Source: an uncultured Flavobacteriales bacterium (GTDB lineage Bacteria; Bacteroidota; Bacteroidia; Flavobacteriales_D; Sanyastnellaceae). Taken from it: a stretch of DNA of 10,681 nt. Shown piece after piece: positions 5,595 to 10,681 of the stretch. Positions within the stretch are counted from its first letter, which is position 1. Every line of letters starts with the position of its first letter. Made by a program: the position numbers and the translations under genes. Under the pieces are notes generated by a model. It saw only the letters and a program-made list of their open reading frames with translations. It was not told the DNA's origin and ran no database searches. Location: positions 1 to 10,681 of the forward strand of contig CALKYI010000044.1 of the NCBI GenBank assembly GCA_938003665.1, in the 5' to 3' direction.

Positions 5595-6485
5595 GTGAGA
5601 ACGATTCACACCAGAGCATTCCCTCTTTTTTTCGCCTGTTTCGGGGCGATTGGCTGTGCTGCGTTGCTGTCGGGGTGCATTGAACCGTGGGAAGGCCCGC
5701 CGCATTTTTTGCATGTAGAGAGCATTGCTTTTGTTCCCGATGCAAATGAAGGCGAACCGACCAGCCGCATCGAAGAGGTCTGGGTGTATTCGGAAACTGA
5801 CGTATTGGGCGCTTTCCCCTTGCCGGCTGATATTCCATTGAGTCCTGCGGAGCTGGGGGAAAACACAACGTTGACCTTGAGCGCGGGCATTCGTGCAAAC
5901 GCCATCAGCTCAACGCGCCAGCCGTATCCGTTTTATGACGCTGTAGATGTGCCGATTGCCTTGGAATATGGTGGTCGGGATACGCTCGCCTTGGAAGTGG
6001 GCTATACGGATTGGACAGAGGTGGTCATTGCGGAGGATTTTGAGACGGCCAATCGTTTCGAACCGGCCATCACGAGTACGGCCGAGATTGTGCGCACCCA
6101 ATCAGAGCAGTTGGTGTTGGACGGCACGAGCAGTGGATTGATCGTGCTGGACGCCGACCACCAAACCCTCATTTCATCCACCAACGAACAGCAGTACAAC
6201 CTTCGCTCCAACGGCCCGGTTTGGCTTGAATTGGACTATGCATGCACGCAACCGTTTTGGGTTGGTCTTTATGTCAAGGACGCTGTGAACGCCCAGCGCA
6301 TTCCCATCCTCGTGCTGAATTCAACGGAAGGCGAGCGGAACAAAATTTACCTCGACTTAGATCCCGTGGTGCGCACCACGCCTGACGCCACCCACTACGA
6401 AATCACCCTCGACGCCTACTACGATGGCTCTGCGGATTCCACGACCGTGGTCGTCGATAACTTCAAATTGCTGCGCTACCCATGA
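5595..6485 (+). CDS. Lipoprotein of unknown function, paired with a sugar transferase
   Basis: A 296-residue predicted lipoprotein. The GTG at 5595 gives a clean lipoprotein signal: Arg2 and Arg7, a hydrophobic stretch at 8-25, then the lipobox LLSGC with lipidated Cys28. Earlier in-frame GTGs (5550, 5568) lie before or in the -7 box. Glu30 and Glu33 just after the cysteine are compatible with surface export in Bacteroidota, but not decisive. Residues 58-82 (RIEEVWVYSETDVLGAFPLP) and 94-114 (LSAGIRANAISSTRQPYPFY) look like an N-terminal beta domain. The region 147-296 opens with EDFE and ends with VVVDNFKLL, the ends I associate with jelly-roll or carbohydrate-binding-like sandwiches. I recall similar lipoproteins in other Flavobacteriales without assigned function. 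The stop overlaps the sugar transferase start by 4 bp (ATGA), so the two are probably co-translated; a role in polysaccharide export or anchoring is only inference from that. Confidence 0.78.
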   Translation: MRTIHTRAFPLFFACFGAIGCAALLSGCIEPWEGPPHFLHVESIAFVPDANEGEPTSRIEEVWVYSETDVLGAFPLPADIPLSPAELGENTTLTLSAGIRANAISSTRQPYPFYDAVDVPIALEYGGRDTLALEVGYTDWTEVVIAEDFETANRFEPAITSTAEIVRTQSEQLVLDGTSSGLIVLDADHQTLISSTNEQQYNLRSNGPVWLELDYACTQPFWVGLYVKDAVNAQRIPILVLNSTEGERNKIYLDLDPVVRTTPDATHYEITLDAYYDGSADSTTVVVDNFKLLRYP

Positions 6486-7894
6486 TGCGCCGAGGACTGC
6501 TTGCTGCTTATGTCGTTTCGGACTGGTTGGCCGGTGCGGCTTCGTGGACGGTCCTTTTTGTGTACCGGAAGGTGATGTTTGAGCAGGCCGATGCGCTGGA
6601 TGCCTCCATCATTGCAGCGGATGGTCGGTACCAATTGGGGTTGGCCTTGGTTCCGCTGTTCTGGTTGGTATTGCATGCGTTGGCTGGCATGTACTTGCGG
6701 CCGCTGAAGCGCCACCGAATTTTGGAATTGGGCCAAGTCACGTTGACAACGTTGGTCGGGGTGTTGGTGCTTTTTTTCGCCCTGCTGCTCGACGATGCCA
6801 TCGTTTCCTACCGGCAGTACTATGCCTCGTTGAGTGTGCTGTTCCTGGGCCACGGTTCGCTCACATTGCTCGGGCGCATGATCATCACAACGCGAACGGT
6901 CAAGAAAATCCACAGCGGCCAATGGAGTTTTCCCACCTTGGTCATTGGCGGCAATGAGCGCGCGTTGCGAACCATTGAAGAGATGAAGTCGTTGCGCAAA
7001 AACCCGGGGTTTGATTTCATCGGGTTCATCCAAGCCAACGGTTCGGATACGCAATTGGAGGCGTTGATGCCCAACCTTGGAAAGGTCGCCAACCTCGAGC
7101 AAGTAGTGCGTGAACACGGTGTCCAAGAGGTCATCATTGCCATCGGTTCGAGCGATCACGCCATCTTGGAGACCGTATTGAATGGGGTAGAGGGCAGTCC
7201 TGTCGCGGTCCGCATCATTCCGGATATCTATGATATTCTCAGCGGGTCGGTCCGTATGTCGAGCATCTACGGAGCACCATTGATTGAGATTGACCGGGAG
7301 ATCATGCCGCAATGGCAACGTTCCCTGAAGCGCATCATGGACTGGGTGGTGAGCATTATGGCGTTGGTCTTGCTCAGTCCGGTCTTGCTCGTGATTGGCG
7401 TTACCGTTTGGGCGACGAGCAAGGGGCCGGTGTTCTTCCTGCAAGAGCGCATCGGATGGCACGGCAGGCCATTCCGCATCATCAAATTTCGAACCATGGT
7501 CCAGGATGCCGAGAAAGCGGGGCCGCAGCTGAGCAGCGAAAACGATCCGCGGATTACGCCAGTGGGCAAGTTCCTTCGCAAGTCACGCCTCGATGAATTG
7601 CCGCAGTTTGTTAATGTGCTCAAAGGGGACATGGCACTTGTTGGCCCTCGACCAGAACGCGCTCATTTCATCGCCCAGATCGTGGAACGGGCTCCACACT
7701 ACAACCACCTCCAGAAGGTTCGCCCGGGCATCACGTCTTGGGGACAAGTCAAATACGGGTATGCCGAGAACGTAGATGAGATGATCCAGCGGTTGCGCTT
7801 CGATTTGATTTACATCGAGAACATGTCCATCGCTCTGGACATCAAAATCCTGTTTTACACCGTGCTTACGGTATTGAAAGGGCGGGGCAAGTAA
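6482..7894 (+). CDS. Polyprenyl-phosphate sugar-1-phosphate transferase (WbaP/WcaJ type)
   Basis: A 470-residue membrane enzyme that moves a sugar-1-phosphate from a nucleotide sugar to undecaprenyl phosphate, the first membrane step of exopolysaccharide, capsule or O-antigen synthesis. About four N-terminal membrane segments (roughly 7-28, 51-70, 85-105, 115-135) precede a Rossmann-like domain (about 150-255, opening LVIGGNERAL). The catalytic domain (about 278-470) holds KRIMDWVVS at 283-291, the re-entrant helix with LLSP (Pro300), KFRTM at 335-339, NDPRITPVGKFLRKSRLDELPQ spanning 354-375 with the Asp371-Glu372 dyad, GDMALVGPRPE at 382-392 and RPGITSWGQV at 414-423. Architecture and length are those of the large multi-domain family; the sugar used cannot be read from the sequence. 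ATG at 6482 or 6485 are both possible; both overlap the lipoprotein stop. No other glycosyltransferases are nearby, so this is not inside a visible polysaccharide cluster. Confidence 0.95.
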   Translation: MMRRGLLAAYVVSDWLAGAASWTVLFVYRKVMFEQADALDASIIAADGRYQLGLALVPLFWLVLHALAGMYLRPLKRHRILELGQVTLTTLVGVLVLFFALLLDDAIVSYRQYYASLSVLFLGHGSLTLLGRMIITTRTVKKIHSGQWSFPTLVIGGNERALRTIEEMKSLRKNPGFDFIGFIQANGSDTQLEALMPNLGKVANLEQVVREHGVQEVIIAIGSSDHAILETVLNGVEGSPVAVRIIPDIYDILSGSVRMSSIYGAPLIEIDREIMPQWQRSLKRIMDWVVSIMALVLLSPVLLVIGVTVWATSKGPVFFLQERIGWHGRPFRIIKFRTMVQDAEKAGPQLSSENDPRITPVGKFLRKSRLDELPQFVNVLKGDMALVGPRPERAHFIAQIVERAPHYNHLQKVRPGITSWGQVKYGYAENVDEMIQRLRFDLIYIENMSIALDIKILFYTVLTVLKGRGK

Positions 7895-7925
7895 GTTATT
7901 GGGCGAATAAATATTGATTTTAAGC

Positions 7926-7933
7926 GATATTTG
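7926..7933 (+). promoter_or_regulatory. Weak -7-like box before the OmpA-domain gene
   Basis: GATATTTG matches TAnnTTTG except for the first base and ends 7 bp before the ATG at 7941. The whole 46-bp gap after the sugar transferase is clearly AT-richer than its surroundings. A TTG at 7899-7901 is 24 bp upstream, longer than the usual spacing. The gene may instead be read through from upstream. Confidence 0.25.
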
Positions 7934-7940
7934 AAGGGTG

Positions 7941-9053
7941 ATGCGTTCACGCCCTCATCCCATCGCCTATTCCCATCTGTACTGCTGGTTCATTCTCGGC
8001 ATTATGGTGTGCTCCTGGACGGCACTCTGGGGCCAGCCTGACGCCGATTTGAGGGTTCGGTCATACCGCACCCAGCAATTGATCATGGCCAACATTGAGC
8101 ATTACCTGGAAGGTGCGGTGGAGGTAGATATAAAGGCGGGAACAGTGGGGTGGAATGCCCCGCTTCGGCAAGTGGAGAAGAACATACGGTCGGTGATTGA
8201 GCATGTGGCCTCTTTCCAGGAGATGGAGGGAGCGTTGAATGATGTTGCCCTATCTGCAGAGACCACCGCGTTGTTGGAGCGCGTCGCCAACCTGTCCTTT
8301 CGGGACCTGCGCCATTGGCGCATGGCGGACGGACTTTCGGAGGCAGAGCAATGGTACGTCATGGTCCAATCGGCCTTGGATGAAGTCCGCTTGCAGATTG
8401 GACTGGACCTCAATGTGCACCTGAACCAAACCCTCATGGATGCCTTGCGCTCTTCGGACGTACCGGATGGCGCTTCGTCTGAATGGCTTGAAATTGATGA
8501 AGGTCGTTCGCTACCGGCAATGGATTGGGAACGCTCGGATGCAACGTCTAGTGATTTGTCCGGTACCGACGCTTCCGTTTGGCCTGCACCGTCTGCGGAC
8601 GATGCCGACATGGCGGTGATCCTCGAGCGCATTCTGCAGCTGATCGAAAACCAAGAATCGCGGTTGAGGCAGCTTGAAACCGGGTCGGTGGCGCCGTCGG
8701 GCCCTGCAGGGTTGGCTTCCGGCGCACTGCGCCTTCCCGAGTTCATTGATGTTTCGTTTTACACCGGTTCGGCTAAGCTCACATTGGGCGCGCAGCTGCA
8801 GCTCAACGAAATCATCGAAGTCATGGGGCGCCACCCACAGGTACGCGTGATGTGCACAGGGTATGCCGATTTGCCGGGGGACCGTCAATTTAATTTGACC
8901 CTCTCTCGTCGCAGGGCAGAGGCCGTTCGGGCATACTTGCTGCAAAGCGGGATTGAGTCTGCTCGGGCCTTGCTCAATTTCTTTGGCGAAGAACGCGCCT
9001 CAACCACGGGGCCGTCGGACCGCCGGGTGGAGGTGCGGTTTTACCTGAATTGA
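7941..9053 (+). CDS. OmpA-domain cell-envelope protein with an uncharacterised N-terminal region
   Basis: A 370-residue exported protein. The N-terminus has Arg2 and Arg4, a hydrophobic segment about 12-29 and a likely signal peptidase I site near ALWGQ (28-32), with no lipobox. Residues 33-175 are mainly helical and match no domain I recognise; 176-225 is an acidic Ser/Asp-rich linker; 226-247 is a short coiled-coil-like helix (ILERILQLIENQESRLRQLE). Residues about 265-370 form an OmpA C-terminal domain: FIDVSFYTGSAKL at 268-280, GYADLPGDRQFNLTLSRRRAEAV at 307-329 and RRVEVRF at 361-367. Asp310 and Arg325 match the residues that bind the diaminopimelate of peptidoglycan, so the domain probably holds the protein to the cell wall. 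There is no OmpA beta-barrel. The ATG at 7941 was preferred to a GTG one codon earlier. A role in linking the envelope to the wall is inference. Confidence 0.88.
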   Translation: MRSRPHPIAYSHLYCWFILGIMVCSWTALWGQPDADLRVRSYRTQQLIMANIEHYLEGAVEVDIKAGTVGWNAPLRQVEKNIRSVIEHVASFQEMEGALNDVALSAETTALLERVANLSFRDLRHWRMADGLSEAEQWYVMVQSALDEVRLQIGLDLNVHLNQTLMDALRSSDVPDGASSEWLEIDEGRSLPAMDWERSDATSSDLSGTDASVWPAPSADDADMAVILERILQLIENQESRLRQLETGSVAPSGPAGLASGALRLPEFIDVSFYTGSAKLTLGAQLQLNEIIEVMGRHPQVRVMCTGYADLPGDRQFNLTLSRRRAEAVRAYLLQSGIESARALLNFFGEERASTTGPSDRRVEVRFYLN

Positions 9054-9074
9054 GGATTGCACCCAATTCTTCCT

Positions 9075-9082
9075 GACCTTTG
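9075..9082 (+). promoter_or_regulatory. Weak -7-like box before the FAH-family gene
   Basis: GACCTTTG matches TAnnTTTG except for the first base and is followed by TGGG, resembling the box-N-GGC pattern at other starts in this window. It lies 17 bp before the ATG at 9100 and covers the only upstream alternative start (GTG 9082). A TTG at 9057-9059 is 15 bp upstream, somewhat too close. Confidence 0.3.
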
Positions 9083-9099
9083 TGGGAGACTGCGTCATT

Positions 9100-9720
9100 A
9101 TGAAGCTCATTTGCATCGGTAGAAATTATGCGGATCATGCGTCCGAGCTGGGCAACGCCGTGCCGGCGGAGCCGCTGTTCTTTCTAAAACCGGACAGTGC
9201 CGTCTTGCCTCACCGCCATCCGTTTTACATTCCGGCTTGGACCAACGAAGTGCACCACGAAGTGGAGTTGCTCGTGCGCATCACGCGCAACGGCAAAAGC
9301 ATCGCGCCCGAGTTTGCCCATCGCTATTTCGATGAGGTATCCCTCGGCATTGATTTCACCGCGCGGGACGTTCAATCGGCCTTGAAAGCCAAAGGACATC
9401 CGTGGGAAAAGGCCAAAGGATTCGATGGTTCGGCGGTGTTGAGTAAAAAATGGTTGCCCAAATCGTCTTTCGCTGGGGGTTGGGAACAAACGCCTTTCGC
9501 GCTGAAGAAAAATGGGGAAGTGGTCCAATCGGCTACGGCCGAGTCCATGTTGTTCCACGTGCACGACCTCATTTCCCATGTTTCGAAGTACATGACACTC
9601 AAGATGGGCGACATCCTGTTCACGGGGACTCCATCAGGCGTCGGACCGGTGGCTGACGGCGATGTGCTTGAAGGGTTCCTGGATGATCAATCCATGTTTC
9701 GTGTGCAGGTCCATGGTTAA
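9100..9720 (+). CDS. FAH-family enzyme, FAHD1/YcgM-like (acylpyruvase or oxaloacetate-acting)
   Basis: A 206-residue cytosolic enzyme of the fumarylacetoacetate-hydrolase family. The sequence follows human FAHD1 and bacterial YcgM closely: GRNYADHASELG at 7-18 with His13 and Glu16 in the place of the FAHD1 catalytic His-Glu pair, EPLFFLKPDSAV at 24-35, metal ligands Glu54 and Glu56 in HHEVEL and Asp85 in GIDFTARDVQ, KGHPWEKAKGFDGS at 98-111 and GDILFTGTPSGVGPV at 170-184. Relatives act on acylpyruvates or oxaloacetate with Mg2+ or Mn2+; which substrate applies here cannot be read from sequence. The start MKLICIGRNYADH is typical of the group; the longer GTG start at 9082 sits in the -7-like box. 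The gene overlaps aroK by 8 bp at its 3' end, so the two are likely co-translated. Confidence 0.9.
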   Translation: MKLICIGRNYADHASELGNAVPAEPLFFLKPDSAVLPHRHPFYIPAWTNEVHHEVELLVRITRNGKSIAPEFAHRYFDEVSLGIDFTARDVQSALKAKGHPWEKAKGFDGSAVLSKKWLPKSSFAGGWEQTPFALKKNGEVVQSATAESMLFHVHDLISHVSKYMTLKMGDILFTGTPSGVGPVADGDVLEGFLDDQSMFRVQVHG

Positions 9721-10231
9721 TCAGGTTTTTTTGGTGGGGTACATGGGAGCGGGGAAAACCTCGGTAGCGAAGGCACTTTCCGTGCATTCTGGGCTTTCGA
9801 TGCTTGATCTCGATGAAGCCCTCGAACGCCAAGAGGGACGAACCATCATACAGCTGTTTGAGCAAGAGGGGGAGGCCGCCTTTCGGAACAAGGAAAGCGC
9901 TTTGTTGAGGAAGGTGGCGGGGCGTCAGGAATTTCCCATCGTTGCTTGCGGTGGGGGCATCACAGTGGATTCACAGAACGTTCAAACGATGAAGCGCCAC
10001 GGCCTCGTCGTGTGGATTGACCCACCCTTCGAAACCATCCTAGAGCGCTTACGCGCAGAACCCGGAGATCGACCACTCTTGGCGGCCATGGGAAGTCCAC
10101 TGAACGAAGAAAAATTGCGTGCGCATTACCAACTTCGGAGAGCGACATATGCTCACTGCGACGAAAGCATCAAAGACGTGACAGATGAGGTCCTGACGGA
10201 CCTGGCAGCGCGCATCAATCGTGGAGCGTAG
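9713..10231 (+). CDS. aroK: Shikimate kinase
   Basis: A 172-residue P-loop kinase that phosphorylates shikimate at O3 in the pathway to chorismate and the aromatic amino acids. Visible residues: Walker A GYMGAGKTS at 9-17, the DLD motif (Asp32 and Asp34) that binds Mg2+ and shikimate, FRNKE with Arg58 at 57-61, GGG at 80-82, the LID motif DRPLL with Arg120 at 119-123, and LRRATY at 141-146 providing the C-terminal shikimate-binding arginine. The length is standard for the family. The ATG at 9713 overlaps the FAH-gene stop by 8 bp and fits the family start MVNQVFLVGYMG; the 17 in-frame codons before it are unlikely to be translated. The 3' end overlaps the opposing phosphoribosyltransferase gene by 17 bp (10215-10231). 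No other aro genes are nearby. Confidence 0.96.
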   Translation: MVNQVFLVGYMGAGKTSVAKALSVHSGLSMLDLDEALERQEGRTIIQLFEQEGEAAFRNKESALLRKVAGRQEFPIVACGGGITVDSQNVQTMKRHGLVVWIDPPFETILERLRAEPGDRPLLAAMGSPLNEEKLRAHYQLRRATYAHCDESIKDVTDEVLTDLAARINRGA

Positions 10232-10681
10232 CCGCGTCGCTGGCGCTGACTGAGGGCTCGATGCTCACTTCAATGTGCTCTTTTAAATTCGTACTCAAAG
10301 TCAGTCCACAGAAGTCTGCCCGCACAGGAAACGACCGGTGAATGCGGTCGATCAAAACCGCAGTCGCCACGCGTTTTGGACCAGCGCTGAGGATGTGGTG
10401 AACAGCGTACATCAAGGTCTTCCCGGAATTCAATACGTCGTCCAGTACGATGACCGATTGCCCGGTGAGTGATTCTGATGCAACACTCAGCGCTATTTCG
10501 CCGTCAAGGGGATTGGCTTTGTTGAGGGTGAGTACAGAAGCCTGAACCTGCAATCCCCCGATCGCTTCAATGATTTCACCGATGCGCTTGCCCACCGGTT
10601 CTCCGTTGCCCGCAATGGTAATGAGGTGAAGAACGTCTTCGGTGTGAAACTCCTCAATGATCTGCCGGGCGATCCGCTGAA
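10215..10681 (-). CDS. PyrR-like phosphoribosyltransferase, 5' end outside the window
   Basis: About 154 residues are visible; the frame stays open to the right edge, so the start lies beyond it and the GTG at 10595 is internal. The PRPP-binding loop VIVLDDVLNSGKT lies at 10416-10454, with two acidic residues followed by the glycine-lysine-threonine turn. AVLIDRIHRSFPVRADFCGL downstream of it resembles the PyrR segment that ends in an RADYVG-like motif, and LITIAGNGEPVGKRIGEII fits the first part of the PRTase fold. Bacteroidota commonly carry a similar protein of about 165 residues, annotated as phosphoribosyltransferase or PyrR-like. The base used (uracil or another) and whether it binds RNA, as Bacillus PyrR does, are unknown. 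The C-terminal tail is short and Ser/Ala-rich, and its coding end overlaps aroK on the other strand by 17 bp. Confidence 0.85.
   Translation of the reverse strand, partial: QRIARQIIEEFHTEDVLHLITIAGNGEPVGKRIGEIIEAIGGLQVQASVLTLNKANPLDGEIALSVASESLTGQSVIVLDDVLNSGKTLMYAVHHILSAGPKRVATAVLIDRIHRSFPVRADFCGLTLSTNLKEHIEVSIEPSVSASDAATLHD

Noticed and set aside
6476..7462. A 328-codon open frame on the minus strand opposite the sugar transferase
   Set aside because: The translation is rich in Gln, His, Arg and Asn with no domain, and it lies fully antisense to a gene with all catalytic motifs; it is a shadow frame of GC-rich coding sequence.
8102..8746. A 214-codon minus-strand frame opposite the OmpA-domain gene
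   Set aside because: Ser/Arg-rich composition typical of an antisense shadow; the plus-strand gene has a signal peptide and an intact OmpA domain.
1..10681. A hidden defence, mobile or toxin-antitoxin system
   Set aside because: The gene set is core metabolism, envelope and nucleic-acid housekeeping. The isolated helicase is not beside nucleases or other defence genes, and I see no integrase, transposase, long terminal repeats or sudden composition change.

Overview
The window looks like an ordinary chromosomal core segment from a member of the Bacteroidota, plausibly a Flavobacteriales relative with a fairly high GC content (about mid-50s % by eye, not computed). Three things point there: the T9SS type B (CHU_C-like) C-terminal sorting domain on the first protein, a DUF4494 protein (a family I know only from Bacteroidota), and promoter-like sequences of the Bacteroidota type (TAnnTTTG) with few Shine-Dalgarno sequences. 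I see no rRNA, tRNA, CRISPR array, transposase, phage gene or attachment site. Every stretch over 300 bases is occupied by a gene; the longest gaps are about 156 bp (2959-3114) and 142 bp (5453-5594).

Layout. (1) 1-2459, plus strand: the 3' end of a secreted or surface T9SS cargo gene, followed 2 bp later by an IGHMBP2/UPF1-like superfamily 1 helicase. (2) 2467-2958, minus strand: DUF4494 protein, tail to tail with the helicase. (3) 3115-3765, plus: protein-L-isoaspartate O-methyltransferase (pcm), divergent from DUF4494. (4) 3762-5038, minus: a TalC-type transaldolase and a YciO-family protein coupled through a TGATG junction; the yciO end overlaps the pcm end by 4 bp. (5) 5111-5452, plus: a short TraR/DksA-family C4 zinc-finger protein, divergent from the transaldolase. 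(6) 5595-10231, plus: a lipoprotein of unknown function overlapping a WbaP/WcaJ-type polyprenyl-phosphate sugar-1-phosphate transferase, then an OmpA-domain protein, a FAHD1/YcgM-like fumarylacetoacetate-hydrolase-family enzyme and shikimate kinase (aroK), the last two overlapping by 8 bp. (7) 10215-10681, minus: a PyrR-like phosphoribosyltransferase running off the right edge and overlapping the aroK end by 17 bp.

Functionally the genes are mostly housekeeping: protein repair (pcm), pentose-phosphate carbon exchange (transaldolase), shikimate pathway (aroK), nucleotide salvage or regulation (phosphoribosyltransferase), nucleic-acid unwinding, and cell-envelope and polysaccharide functions (lipoprotein, sugar transferase, OmpA-domain protein). 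The tight overlaps (lipoprotein/sugar transferase, transaldolase/yciO, FAH/aroK) suggest co-translation of those pairs. Several start codons were moved downstream of the longest possible ORF because a promoter-like box or a family-typical N-terminus fits better.

I found no convincing undescribed multi-gene system. The items most worth a second look are the lipoprotein of unknown function fused by overlap to the sugar transferase, a recurring extended -7 motif that sits almost directly on two start codons, and repeat clusters in two divergent promoter regions.
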